A stretch of DNA of 64,000 bases from Leadbetterella byssophila_A (lineage in GTDB: Bacteria; Bacteroidota; Bacteroidia; Cytophagales; Spirosomataceae), in the NCBI GenBank assembly GCA_040394735.1, contig JBEBRR010000015.1, forward strand, positions 1 to 64,000. Reading direction: 5' to 3'. Each line of letters begins with the position of its first letter. The first letter of the stretch is position 1. Positions 24,996 to 33,371 of the stretch are shown here, in pieces. The notes under the pieces are model-generated. The model worked only from the letters and a program-made list of their open reading frames with translations, did no database searches and was not told the DNA's origin. The position numbers and the translations under genes are program-made.

Positions 24996-25640
24996 TTACG
25001 GAAGGTAACCCAAAGGCCTCAGCTCCTCCGGATCATCAAAAGGCTTAAGCACACCGTTCCGCATAATATACTTTTGAGTGGCTATTTCCAGTACATTGCG
25101 GTAATCATGATCGGTGAGAATGATCCCTTTTCCCGAGCGGGCAGCAGAAAGGATAATCCCTTTTACTTCCTCTTTCAGCAGGGGAGAAAGCCCGTTGAAC
25201 GGTTCATCCAGTATGATATACGGCACAGGGCGGTTCAGGATGAAGAGGATTTCGAGGTACCTGACCTCCCCGCCTGAAATTTCTCCCACGGCACTGTTCA
25301 GGATAGGTTTAACCACGGGGTGTGAGGCAAGATGATTTATGGTCATCAGCCGGAGAATGGTATTGATTTTCAGATGGACAGGCAGAAAACTGTCCTGATA
25401 CAGGTAGGCAATTTCGGAAGGCCTTTTTTCCCGGTTCAGAATAACTTTTCCGTCTATTTTTACATAGGCATGCTCAGCGGACATACTGCCGAATATAATT
25501 TTCAGCAGGGTGGATTTTCCCGAACCGTTCCGTCCTAAAATCCCGGTAATCTCTCCCGGCTGGCAGCTTAGGTAGATATCGGAAAGGACCTTGGTGGTGT
25601 TGAAATATTTGACCACACTGTCTACATGGAGCCCTTTCAT
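24996..25640 (-). CDS. ABC transporter ATP-binding protein
   Basis: A 214-residue ATPase: Walker A GRNGSGKSTLL, signature region EISGGEVRYLEI, Walker B YIILDEPFNGLSP. The start overlaps the upstream membrane-protein stop as ATGA. The partner has only 95 residues, unusually small for a permease. Function could be export or, if no true permease exists, a regulatory ABC role. Confidence 0.9.
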   Translation of the reverse strand: MKGLHVDSVVKYFNTTKVLSDIYLSCQPGEITGILGRNGSGKSTLLKIIFGSMSAEHAYVKIDGKVILNREKRPSEIAYLYQDSFLPVHLKINTILRLMTINHLASHPVVKPILNSAVGEISGGEVRYLEILFILNRPVPYIILDEPFNGLSPLLKEEVKGIILSAARSGKGIILTDHDYRNVLEIATQKYIMRNGVLKPFDDPEELRPLGYLP

Positions 25641-25924
25641 AAGAGGAGGGAGATAAAAGTGATCATAATTAGGGTGATACCTGTGGTAATAAGCCGGAGC
25701 CGCAGTTTGAGAAGACCAAGGTTAGCATAGAAATAATACTCCTCCGGCCGGTTCACTTCGTAAAAGAAAAGATGTACGAACGGAGAAACAAAGGCATAGA
25801 TAAATGCGAGGAAAGCAGGTACTGAAGAACCTTCCAGGCTTAGGGCCAGCGGTGTGGCGAGACCCGTCAGGAGCAGGCTGTAAAGAAAAATTTTCTTATA
25901 AAAAATCCACCAGATCTTGATCAC
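25637..25924 (-). CDS. Small membrane protein coupled to ABC ATPase
   Basis: A 95-residue protein with about three hydrophobic stretches (FLYSLLLTGLATPLALSL, FLAFIYAFVSPFVHLFFY, LITTGITLIMITFISLLL). The start is GTG at 25924; no in-frame ATG exists upstream. It overlaps the ABC ATPase gene by four bases. I do not recognise the family; by context it is the membrane partner of the ATPase. Confidence 0.7.
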   Translation of the reverse strand: MIKIWWIFYKKIFLYSLLLTGLATPLALSLEGSSVPAFLAFIYAFVSPFVHLFFYEVNRPEEYYFYANLGLLKLRLRLITTGITLIMITFISLLL

Positions 25925-25948
25925 ATAAGTAATTTTTTGTCAAGATAA

Positions 25949-25969
25949 GAAAAAAAGCCTGTAGGCAGG
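25949..25969 (-). terminator. Weak terminator hairpin
   Basis: On the minus strand CCTG-N4-CAGG is followed by a C and seven T. It would end transcripts coming from the 26-27 kb cluster. The stem is only four base pairs. Confidence 0.35.
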
Positions 25970-26038
25970 TTGAATGGTAAAAGTTGCGTGAACTTAGCTT
26001 TTCTTGGGCAGTTTTCTAATTAAGCGAAAACAGTGGCG

Positions 26039-26260
26039 TTAGTCGGTGGATGACACCCGGAAGCAGGGGCATCGGAACCCCGCTCTTTTTATGGCACATT
26101 CCAGTGCATTTATATTCTGGTAGCTGGGACAAACCACAGCGATTTCTTTCGTCTCAAAGTCTACGTCAAAACTACCGATTCCTACATTTTTCAGCTCGCT
26201 CCGCAGCTTCTCCAGGTGCGTCAGGGCTGTATTTTCAGCAGTAAAAACGATCGTTTTCAT
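26039..26260 (-). CDS. HMA-like fold small protein with C-terminal CPC
   Basis: A 73-residue protein starting MKTIVFTAENTALTHLEKL. The length and strand-helix pattern (beta-alpha-beta-beta-alpha-beta) resemble a heavy-metal-associated domain, with the terminal IKRAGFRCPCF matching the usual end of such folds. However, the N-terminal CxxC is absent, and instead a CPC occurs at the C-terminus (plus one Cys in VVCPSYQ and one in ALECAI). Metal or redox binding at these cysteines is possible. ATG at 26260 chosen over an upstream non-ATG start. Confidence 0.6.
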   Translation of the reverse strand: MKTIVFTAENTALTHLEKLRSELKNVGIGSFDVDFETKEIAVVCPSYQNINALECAIKRAGFRCPCFRVSSTD

Positions 26261-26305
26261 AGAATAAAACAGTTTGGAACAGGAATACAAATCTTGCACC
26301 CCTGC

Positions 26306-26626
26306 TCAGTTGAGGTTGGTCAGGCATTCCTGAATCAGGTTTTTTATGCTGGCCGACTCGATCATTTCTATAAAATTTTCCAGTTCATAAGGAGTCAGGA
26401 TCATCAGTGAAGCAGAATCCCCCAGGCTTACCCGGATCCTTTTTTCGTGCAGCCCGTAGGCATCGCCTTTCACCCTCAAATGGTATAAATAATTAGCAAA
26501 GACTTCAAATTCCTTCATGCTCATGCCGAAAAGAGAAGTGCCGAAAGCAATCTGAACTTTAGAGCAGCTTTCACACCGGGCTACGTAACCGTGGAAATTT
26601 GAAATCAGAACCTTGTGTCTGCACAT
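26306..26626 (-). CDS. DUF6686-like small protein with CxxC
   Basis: A 106-residue protein with Cys2 and a possible zinc or redox knuckle in GYVARCESCSKVQIAFG. It continues as a helical domain (MKEFEVFANYLYHLRV, LTPYELENFIEMIESAS). I match it tentatively to DUF6686, of unknown function. Start taken at ATG 26626, just before the MCRH block. It is 45 bases upstream of the HMA-like gene on the same strand. Confidence 0.6.
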   Translation of the reverse strand: MCRHKVLISNFHGYVARCESCSKVQIAFGTSLFGMSMKEFEVFANYLYHLRVKGDAYGLHEKRIRVSLGDSASLMILTPYELENFIEMIESASIKNLIQECLTNLN

Positions 26627-26785
26627 TTTATTTAGACTGTGTATAAATAATGAGACAAAGGTAGAAGGTAAGTTTTTACGAAGCAAATATTATTTAGAAT
26701 TATTTTAAATAATATACGGTAAACCGGATTTTAATCTGCGGTTGAGTTTTTTTAGACGGATCCACTGTTTTGATAAGCATCGGAA

Positions 26786-27202
26786 TTAATCCTTATCCCG
26801 GACAAAGAACGAAAACAGGCCGTCAAAACGGGACAGAATGTCCCAGATTATACGGTTAGGGTCTGTGCCTGCTTCAGCACAGTCGTATGCTTTAAGGGAT
26901 TTGTCCAGTATAGCGGTAATTCTACGCAGGAAGAAAATCTGCAGGAGAAACCGGAAGGGAAGGTACAGTTTTTCGAAATAATAATGCCCCCGGATTTCAG
27001 TGACCAGTGACTTTTCGGTAATTCTCAAAGGCCTCTCTTTTGTCTCTTCAAAATGTTTTTTTAGCTCTTCGGCCAGCTGACGTACTCCTTTCACCGGGTA
27101 ATCCCGCATTAACTGATGCAGCCCGGCATCACTGATCAGGTGTACGCCCGTAAGGGTCAGTGAATAGGTAATGGTGCAATTGAAAATGGTAAGCGTAAAC
27201 AA
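26786..27202 (-). CDS. Uncharacterised protein
   Basis: A frame of up to 138 residues whose first codon is TTG; the first ATG gives 107 residues (27109). The body is helical and basic (VRQLAEELKKHFEETKERP) with a hydrophobic patch (LPFRFLLQIFFLRRI). No family is recognised. The residues before the ATG look coherent (SDAGLHQL), so the true start is unclear. It stands alone between the DUF6686-like gene and the receptor gene. Confidence 0.5.
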   Translation of the reverse strand: MFTLTIFNCTITYSLTLTGVHLISDAGLHQLMRDYPVKGVRQLAEELKKHFEETKERPLRITEKSLVTEIRGHYYFEKLYLPFRFLLQIFFLRRITAILDKSLKAYDCAEAGTDPNRIIWDILSRFDGLFSFFVRDKD

Positions 27203-27301
27203 TCCGTGAGTATGGGTTTTCTTTATTACAACGGGAAAATGTGCAATTTATAACCCCTGATGCTAAGGTGCAACCTTTTTTATCAGGGCTTTATCAAATG
27301 G

Positions 27302-27341
27302 TTTTCAATCCCGGCCGGGTATGTACAGCCGGGATTGAAAA
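27302..27341. repeat. Strong inverted repeat downstream of the TonB-type receptor
   Basis: Arms TTTTCAATCCCGGC (27302-27315) and GCCGGGATTGAAAA (27328-27341) pair perfectly over 14 bases with a 12-base loop. It lies 50 bases beyond the receptor stop and may end its transcript, but no T run follows on either strand outside the stem. Confidence 0.6.
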
Positions 27342-27392
27342 TCATATCAGCAGGTAATCTGTCCTGAAAGCAGTGCACCTGTGGTGGTAAGC

Positions 27393-29852
27393 TTAGCCGT
27401 TTCCGCCGCCTGCCCGTTTTTTCGCGTCTTCCGAGGCGCCACTCCGGTTGGAACTCTTTACATTCTGATTTCCGAAGTTGTAGGTGAAGGTCAGCGCTAT
27501 CCGCCGGGCATTCCAGCGGTTGGAGATCTTCAGGTTAACGTCCCCGTTTTCTACGTAGCCCTGGAAGAAAGAGGTCAGGAACAGGTCATTGATATTCAGT
27601 TTGAGCTTGGCTTTTTTGTCGAGGAAGGTCTTCTGGATTCCGGGATTGAAGGCATGCTGTGCCTTGGTCTGCCGGAATACCCCGTAAACCCCCGGTGAAT
27701 AGTACCAATAGTTAACTTCCGCTGACCAGTCTTTCGGTAGGGTCAGGGTATGCGTGGTGTTTACTCCCACCATAAATCCACTGTTATTCAGTGGGTTTCC
27801 TGAAAGATTATTGTCGGTGTAATGGTTATGGAACAGGTTGAAATTATTCTGACTGCTCCACCATTTAGTGATTTTTACAGGTACTGAAAATGTAGCCGAA
27901 TAACTTTTGAGGCGGGCAATATTCTGATTTTGTGAAATATTGACACCGGTGGCCGCATCCTGCATAATTACTTCATTGATCATCTGACGCGTGTCAGCGT
28001 AGGCCAGGGTACCGGAGTATTCGCCTTTGAAGGTGTAAGTCATTTCATTGGAATTGGTGAACTGCGGCTTCAGCTCAGGATTTCCCATAACATAGAAGTA
28101 AGGATCCAGGTAGAAGATAAAGGGATTCAGGTTACCGTAGTTGGGGCGGTCAATCCGTCTGCTGTAAGAATATTTCAGGGAATGATTCTCTGACAGGTTA
28201 TAATTGAGGAATCCTGTAGGGAAAATATTCAGGTAGCTTCTTTTATTCCGGAGGTCGAGGGTAACTGAGTTGCCGTCTGAAATGGTATGTTCAGCACGTA
28301 CACCAGCCTGGAACGACCATTTGCCTTTCTGGTAGCCGGCACTGGTGTAGAGGGCGTTGACATTCTCTTTGTACCGGAAATGATTGGAACGGTTAATGTT
28401 GTTTTGCCAGCTTCCTTCCAGGAAGTCCTTATAGGTGAAATTATTATCGGCATTCACAAATGTGGTTTTGGCACCGAAATCCAGCTTCATTTTGTTTTCA
28501 AATGGCAGGGTAAAGTCGAGTTTGGCCGAATAAATATTAATGTTTGTAGGTTGTATCACCCACTGCCGGGTAACCGAGTCGGGAACGGAAGACACGCTGT
28601 AATAGTTATTTGTAAAGACCTGGTCGGAGGTATTCCGGTAACCGCTGTAATCCAGGTCAAAGGAGATTTCCTTTTCTTCTACCTTATGTCTTATGCTGAA
28701 GTTGGTAGAAAAATTCCGGTTCCCCATTGTTCTGTCGCTTCCGGGGACCAGCGTGGTAGCGACGGTTTCTCCGTCCGCTATCCGGTTTATGCCGGTATTT
28801 CCCATGCTGATCATGGAACCGTTCCACAGGTTATAGTCGGCCTGAAGCCCGATGGTGGTATTTTCCGTAAGGAAATAATCGGCTCCGGCTTTGGCATAAT
28901 AGAATGTCCCGCCACCGATTCGCTGGGTATACTGATCGAAATCCGTACGGGTATTCTCAAAATGTACGGTTCGCCAGAAGTGGTTGTCGTTGTACCAGCG
29001 ATTCCGCCCTGTTCCGGCATTGCCGAAAAGATTCCATTGGGCATTCCGGTGGTTCAGGGTAAGGTTGGCATTGCCACGGTAAAGATCTTTGGTAGAGTTT
29101 TCCAGTATTCCCGTTCCTGCAGAGGCGCTGACGGTACCGTTAGTGCCGTAAATCTGGTTTTTCTTGAGCCGTATATTGATAATTCCGGAGTTTCCTGCGG
29201 CATCGTATTTCGAAGAAGGATTGGTGATGATCTCAATGGAGGCGATCTGGTCGGAAGGCAGGTTGCTGAGGTATTGCGCCAGCGCTTCGGAAGACATATA
29301 ATTGATCTTCCCGTCAATCATAACAATCACCCCGGATTTATTCCGTATCCTGATCTGGTCATTCTGGCGGTCTACTATTACGCCGGGCGCCTTTTCCAGG
29401 ATTTCAAGGGCAGTACTGCCGCTGGCAGAAATACTGTTCTCCACGTTCAATACCATTTTGTCGAGGTGTTGCTCGATAAAAGGTTTTTTGGCCGTCACCT
29501 GAACTCCCTGGAGTAATGTGGCAGATTCTTTCAGTCCGATATTGTCAAAGTTGACCAGGGGATTGTCTTTATTAATGACAAAGGGCGGAGTCAGGAAATC
29601 TTCGTATCCTACCGAGGAAACTTTCAGGTAGTAGCTGCTGCTTTCCACATCGGTTATTAAAAACTTGCCTTCTGCATCACTGGCGGCGGCCTTGTAAAAA
29701 GTACTGTCAGCTGATTTGTAAAGGAATACATTGGCAAACGAAAGGGCTTCTCCTTTGGAGTCTTTCACATTTCCGGATACCTGAAATGTGTTGCGGGCCA
29801 TTGCCAGGCCGGATACCAGCCACAGCGTGGTAAGAATAATTGATCTGATCAT
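27393..29852 (-). CDS. TonB-type outer-membrane beta-barrel receptor
   Basis: An 819-residue outer-membrane protein. A signal peptide (IILTTLWLVSGLAMA) is followed by a carboxypeptidase-regulatory-like beta-sandwich at about 22-105 (VSGNVKDSKGEALSFANVFL). A plug domain (about 120-230, VVDRQNDQIRIRNKSGVIVM) precedes a large barrel with many aromatic-ended strands. It belongs to the outer-membrane beta-barrel type 3 group rather than the SusC set: no SusD gene follows. The C-terminal tail is Ser/Gly/Lys-rich (EDAKKRAGGGNG). The ligand is unknown. Confidence 0.9.
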   Translation of the reverse strand: MIRSIILTTLWLVSGLAMARNTFQVSGNVKDSKGEALSFANVFLYKSADSTFYKAAASDAEGKFLITDVESSSYYLKVSSVGYEDFLTPPFVINKDNPLVNFDNIGLKESATLLQGVQVTAKKPFIEQHLDKMVLNVENSISASGSTALEILEKAPGVIVDRQNDQIRIRNKSGVIVMIDGKINYMSSEALAQYLSNLPSDQIASIEIITNPSSKYDAAGNSGIINIRLKKNQIYGTNGTVSASAGTGILENSTKDLYRGNANLTLNHRNAQWNLFGNAGTGRNRWYNDNHFWRTVHFENTRTDFDQYTQRIGGGTFYYAKAGADYFLTENTTIGLQADYNLWNGSMISMGNTGINRIADGETVATTLVPGSDRTMGNRNFSTNFSIRHKVEEKEISFDLDYSGYRNTSDQVFTNNYYSVSSVPDSVTRQWVIQPTNINIYSAKLDFTLPFENKMKLDFGAKTTFVNADNNFTYKDFLEGSWQNNINRSNHFRYKENVNALYTSAGYQKGKWSFQAGVRAEHTISDGNSVTLDLRNKRSYLNIFPTGFLNYNLSENHSLKYSYSRRIDRPNYGNLNPFIFYLDPYFYVMGNPELKPQFTNSNEMTYTFKGEYSGTLAYADTRQMINEVIMQDAATGVNISQNQNIARLKSYSATFSVPVKITKWWSSQNNFNLFHNHYTDNNLSGNPLNNSGFMVGVNTTHTLTLPKDWSAEVNYWYYSPGVYGVFRQTKAQHAFNPGIQKTFLDKKAKLKLNINDLFLTSFFQGYVENGDVNLKISNRWNARRIALTFTYNFGNQNVKSSNRSGASEDAKKRAGGGNG

Positions 29853-29904
29853 TTTTTATAAGTAATAGTTTTTTCTGAACTGCCTTTCTTAAAGTGTGGA
29901 AAGT

Positions 29905-29934
29905 GCCGGCTTACGTTGCATAACGTAGGCCGGC
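29905..29934. repeat. REP-like palindrome with GTTGCAT core
   Basis: A 13-bp stem with a single G-T pair: GCCGGCTTACGTT, loop GCAT, then AACGTAGGCCGGC. It lies between the receptor ATG and its likely -7 element, so it would be in the 5' leader. It shares the GTTGCAT core and CGGC ends with the palindrome at 47168-47199. Confidence 0.6.
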
Positions 29935-29957
29935 CCTGCTTTTTCATGTTTTGTCCT

Positions 29958-29965
29958 CAAAATTA
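29958..29965 (-). promoter_or_regulatory. -7 promoter element TAATTTTG of the receptor gene
   Basis: Minus-strand match to TAnnTTTG, 106 bases before the receptor ATG. The resulting leader would contain the hairpin at 29905-29934. Confidence 0.4.
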
Positions 29966-30188
29966 CGCCCGTAAAATTCTGCTTCTTCTTAAAATAAGTT
30001 AATACGTTCTTCATTTAAGAATTTTTAACCGGGCAGCGGCGGTACGGGTTGTAAATCTGCCCTCTGCTTAGAACTACCGGAAAATGTTTAAAAAGTTACA
30101 GACTGACCTGCTTTTTTAAAGTGCACCGGGCTTAACCGGCTTCTTTTCCTTGGCTCTGGAAATTTATAACCTTTTCAGACGCTGTCAG
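29966..30188. other. Intergenic region without a gene
   Basis: The remainder of the 336-base gap between the DUF4097 gene and the receptor gene. It is AT-rich near 29990-30030. I see no coding frame or RNA gene; CCGG-containing short repeats near 30127-30140 could form a weak hairpin only. Confidence 0.5.
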
Positions 30189-30995
30189 TTACCTGGCTTT
30201 GCGGATATAGATACTTCCGTTAACCGTTTTCATCATCACTTCGGGCCCGCCGCCGTTCAGGGTTCCTGTCACCCAGCGGGTGGCTTCAATTTTGGAAAAC
30301 CCTTTTTCACTGGTACGTACCACTTTGGGCTCATCTTTCAGGAAACCGATCTCAAAGTCGCTGTAAACATCACCCTGGTCGGTCTTGGCCCGGATATTAG
30401 CCTTAAACGACGCGGGGAAACTCAGGTCAATTTTTCCGTTCAGGGTAGAGAAAGCCATGGGAGTATCCGGGCTTACCTGGCTGAAGGTAGCAGTGATGGC
30501 TCCGTTGGTGGTATTGGCTATAGCTGAACCTGAAACCTTATTGAGAATGATCCCGCCGTTGACATTGGATAGTTCAAATTCACCGCTCACGTTGTCTATC
30601 CTGAGATCTCCGTTATTGACCGTTCTAAGCTTAAAGCTTCCGTTATCCGGTACATGAAGTGTGATATTCAGGGAATTTATGGGCAGGCCGGCGCTGATCG
30701 TTACTTTATTTGAAACCTCTTTTACCGAGATATCATACCCGCCACCGGAAGATATTTTCCGCATACCGTCTTTTGATGCGGAGGCAGGGGCCGTCCTGTT
30801 ACTGCCTGATCCTGCTTCAATGATCAGCTCCCTGCCGGCATTCTTCACCACGTGAATGGAGCCGTGCACCAGGCTGAGTTCCACAGTATAAGGTTTTCCG
30901 GGTTGGGAGAGCTCTACTGTTATTTTTTCATTCTGTGCCTGCCCGCGGGTCAGGACTGCCCCGAAAAGCAGGGCGAAAATTATTCTGGTTTTCAT
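30189..30995 (-). CDS. DUF4097 beta-strand-repeat surface or periplasmic protein (second copy)
   Basis: A 268-residue protein with a signal peptide (MKTRIIFALLFGAVLTRGQAQ). It continues into a DUF4097-type right-handed beta-helix-like repeat: successive units such as LRTVNNGDLRIDNVSGEFE, LSNVNGGIILNKVSG and NTTNGAITATFSQV. A paralogue lies immediately upstream. Start placed at ATG 30995 because the longer frame overlaps the upstream gene and lacks a signal at its end. It is the last gene of the sigma-factor operon; a role in envelope-stress response is inference. Confidence 0.8.
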   Translation of the reverse strand: MKTRIIFALLFGAVLTRGQAQNEKITVELSQPGKPYTVELSLVHGSIHVVKNAGRELIIEAGSGSNRTAPASASKDGMRKISSGGGYDISVKEVSNKVTISAGLPINSLNITLHVPDNGSFKLRTVNNGDLRIDNVSGEFELSNVNGGIILNKVSGSAIANTTNGAITATFSQVSPDTPMAFSTLNGKIDLSFPASFKANIRAKTDQGDVYSDFEIGFLKDEPKVVRTSEKGFSKIEATRWVTGTLNGGGPEVMMKTVNGSIYIRKAR

Positions 30996-31008
30996 ATGAG
31001 TACGTTGT

Positions 31009-31860
31009 TTACGATCTTTTTTTGATATAAATGCTGCCATTCAGCGTTTCGAAATTCATTTTGTTTTCTCCTCTCCCGATTTTCAGGTGGGTGTCTTTGT
31101 TAAGCTTATAGGTGGTGCCTGAATCTGACGCATTCTTTTTAACCACTGTCTGGGGCGCCACTTCGGCATTGGGGAAGTCGGTATAAAAGCTTCCGTTCAT
31201 GCTTTTCAGTTTAATGTCGGCTGAAAGATCTTCGGGGTAAGTAGCATTGATGGTGCCGTTCAGCGTATGACAGGAGGAACCACTGGCCGGTGATCCTGCA
31301 TAGGTGACATCAATGTCTCCGTTTATGGTCCGGAGCTCGGTATATTCCTTTGCGTTACTTACATTAATGCTCCCGTTAATGTTATTGACCTTCAGTTTGC
31401 CTGTAACATCTGTCACTTCAATTTTACCGTTGTTGATGGTAGACAGGCGCAGGTGCACATTCCGGGGAACTTTGATAACGTAATCCAGTTTTATGCTGTA
31501 GTTGATCCGGTTATCGTTATCCTGCTTATTCCGGGAAGGGCGCGTATCATACGGCGCTTTGGTGTAGATGACAATCGTGTCCTGCCGCGTATCGATGCCT
31601 AATTCAAATTCCTTTTCTCCTAGCTCAACGTCTGATTGTTTTTTGGCAGAGATGGTCTTGTCGACCTCCAGGAGAACCTTGTCGCCGGAATAACCTTCCA
31701 CTTTCACCGAGCCGAGAAGGTTGTAGACCTCTACCACCGTCTGAGCCGGGGCAGACGATAAAGCAATTTCTTTACTGATATGCTCGCGGGAAGATTGAGC
31801 ATTGGTTTGGGCACAGGAAATCATTACTCCTGCAAAGAGGAGTGTTATCAGCTTCTTCAT
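31009..31860 (-). CDS. DUF4097 beta-strand-repeat surface or periplasmic protein (first copy)
   Basis: A 283-residue exported protein (MKKLITLLFAGVMISCAQTNAQ; Cys16 in ISCAQ could be a lipoprotein site). The body has DUF4097 repeat strands: LRLSTINNGKIEVTDVTGK, LKVNNINGSINVSNAKE, LRTINGDIDVTYAG, LNGTINATYP and MNGSFYTDFP, ending MNFETLNGSIYIKKRS. The last strand is nearly repeated at the end of the downstream paralogue. It lies between the HEAT-repeat anti-sigma-like gene and its paralogue, with 12- and 13-base gaps. Confidence 0.82.
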   Translation of the reverse strand: MKKLITLLFAGVMISCAQTNAQSSREHISKEIALSSAPAQTVVEVYNLLGSVKVEGYSGDKVLLEVDKTISAKKQSDVELGEKEFELGIDTRQDTIVIYTKAPYDTRPSRNKQDNDNRINYSIKLDYVIKVPRNVHLRLSTINNGKIEVTDVTGKLKVNNINGSINVSNAKEYTELRTINGDIDVTYAGSPASGSSCHTLNGTINATYPEDLSADIKLKSMNGSFYTDFPNAEVAPQTVVKKNASDSGTTYKLNKDTHLKIGRGENKMNFETLNGSIYIKKRS

Positions 31861-31872
31861 AATTGTATAATT

Positions 31873-32646
31873 TTAAATGAGTATTTTTTGAATAGTTTCT
31901 TCCAGCTTATCTTTGACGGTACTGTTCAGGTCGTCACGGTTAAGCATTTTCTTCAGGGGTTTTACAGAGCTTTTTTCCTGAAGTTTCAGCATTACATCGG
32001 CCATGGCCGACTGCATAATAGGGGAGGTCTGGGAGACAATAGACTGTACCAGTCCTTCTCTGACCTTCGGGTTGTCCGCTATTTCGGTCAGGGCCTCCAG
32101 GGTCATGAGCCTTACGTTATCGTTCGGGTCATGGTTAAGGGTAGACAGCAGGGCTTCAATCACCTTATCATCCACGTTCCGGATCTCGTTGGTCAGGCTT
32201 ACCGCCCGGATGCGTTCGGTTGCGGAAGGATTCTCAATAAGGGAAAGAACCATCATCTGTTTCATTTCACTGATTTCAGAAGACATCCGGGCAATCTCCC
32301 CGGGATTCTTCTTGTTGATGTAGAGCCCCGTTCCGAGCCCCGTACACAGCAGCACCAGGGCATAGGCCATCTTCAGCTGCGGCTGAAAATTCCAGATGAC
32401 TTTCAGCTTTGACAGCAGACCCGGGCGCGGTGCTGCCGCCTCTTTATAAACCTGCAGGGTGTCGAGAAAACGGCTTTTTATTTTCTCATCCGCTATCGGA
32501 GCATCTATCTTGCCCATCAGGTTCCACAACGCCTTTTCTTCTTCGTAAGCTGCCCGGAACTCAGTATCCAGTGCCAGCCTTTCTTCAAAGGCCTGCTTTT
32601 CTTTTTCGGGTAACTCTCCGTTGATATAGTCAATGATCTTTTCCAT
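31873..32646 (-). CDS. Anti-sigma-like membrane protein with HEAT repeats
   Basis: A 257-residue protein. The N-terminus (MEKIIDYINGELPEKEKQAFEERL) looks like an anti-sigma interaction region without zinc ligands. One transmembrane helix is near 115-132 (AYALVLLCTGLGTGLYI). The periplasmic part contains HEAT-like repeats (AVSLTNEIRNVDDKVIEALLS, VRLMTLEALTEIADNPKVREG). It starts three bases after the sigma-factor stop, so it probably holds that sigma factor at the membrane. The HEAT part may receive an envelope signal. Confidence 0.85.
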   Translation of the reverse strand: MEKIIDYINGELPEKEKQAFEERLALDTEFRAAYEEEKALWNLMGKIDAPIADEKIKSRFLDTLQVYKEAAAPRPGLLSKLKVIWNFQPQLKMAYALVLLCTGLGTGLYINKKNPGEIARMSSEISEMKQMMVLSLIENPSATERIRAVSLTNEIRNVDDKVIEALLSTLNHDPNDNVRLMTLEALTEIADNPKVREGLVQSIVSQTSPIMQSAMADVMLKLQEKSSVKPLKKMLNRDDLNSTVKDKLEETIQKILI

Positions 32647-32649
32647 GTT

Positions 32650-33192
32650 TCAATCTGCAAGTTTTAAATAAACGGATTTCAGTTGGGCCATGGCCCGGTG
32701 TATCCTTACTCTTACGTTAGCCTCTGAAATATTCAGAATCCCGGCAATTTCACTGTAGGCCAGCTCCTGGTACCGGCTTAAAACCAGTATTTCCCTGTTT
32801 TCTTCGCTTAACCGTGCCAGAACGCGGTTAAGAAGATTTACCTGTTCTTCTTTATCCATGGAGCCCTCCGCGGAGTCATCTGCCACTTCGCTGAACTGAT
32901 CTTCGAGGGGGGCTGCCTGCCGTTTATCCCGTTTATGGGAATCATTCAGCACATTGCGGGCCAGGTGGTACATCCAGGTTCTGAACTCGCCGTCGCCCTT
33001 GAAAGTGTGACGGTATTTCAGCATCCGCAGAAAAACATTCTGAACCATATCTTCACTGTTTTGCTTGTCGGCTGTCATCCGGTAAAGGAAACCGAACAGG
33101 GGCCTGTAGTGCCTTTCAAACAGTAAGCCCATCCGGTCGAGATCTCCGGCTTTTACTTTCAGCATCAAGGCATTGTCAGTTAATGAGTTCAA
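32650..33192 (-). CDS. ECF RNA polymerase sigma factor
   Basis: A 180-residue sigma-70 family ECF factor. Region 2 contains LLFERHYRPLFGFLYRMTAD and EDMVQNVFLRM; region 4 contains LSRYQELAYSEIAGILNISEANVRVRIHRAM. The start is uncertain: TTG at 33192 keeps the usual SLTDNALMLKVKAGD lead, while the first ATG is 33165. It heads the operon with the HEAT anti-sigma and two DUF4097 proteins. Confidence 0.93.
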   Translation of the reverse strand: MNSLTDNALMLKVKAGDLDRMGLLFERHYRPLFGFLYRMTADKQNSEDMVQNVFLRMLKYRHTFKGDGEFRTWMYHLARNVLNDSHKRDKRQAAPLEDQFSEVADDSAEGSMDKEEQVNLLNRVLARLSEENREILVLSRYQELAYSEIAGILNISEANVRVRIHRAMAQLKSVYLKLAD

Positions 33193-33308
33193 TAGCTTTT
33201 CTTACAGGTTTTGTAGAGTAAACTACGCTACATTGATTTTGTTACAGATATTTTTGATTTTTTTATCCTTATATGGTATAAGTTGCAAAAGAGGGCAAAT
33301 TATACGAA

Positions 33309-33333
33309 GTAAAAAGCCTCCGTCAGGAGGCTT
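33309..33333 (-). terminator. Intrinsic terminator of the copA-HMA operon
   Basis: The stem AAGCCTCC/GGAGGCTT (33314-33321 with 33326-33333) has a four-base loop and is followed on the minus strand by a T run. It lies 39 bases beyond the HMA stop. Confidence 0.8.
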
Positions 33334-33371
33334 CATTAAGTGGAATCACATAAAATAAATCACTAAGAGAA

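Noticed and set aside
28287..29516. 409-residue frame antisense to the TonB-type receptor
   Set aside because: Despite its length it mirrors the receptor codons; no domain, no ribosome-binding context.
32003..32323. Long antisense frames opposite the HEAT-repeat gene
   Set aside because: Shadow of the real gene on the other strand; composition is not protein-like.
33192..33300. Imperfect palindrome GTAGCGTAGTTTACTCTAC upstream of the ECF sigma gene as an auto-regulated promoter
   Set aside because: Spacing between the GTAAC-like and CGTA-like parts does not fit ECF promoters well.
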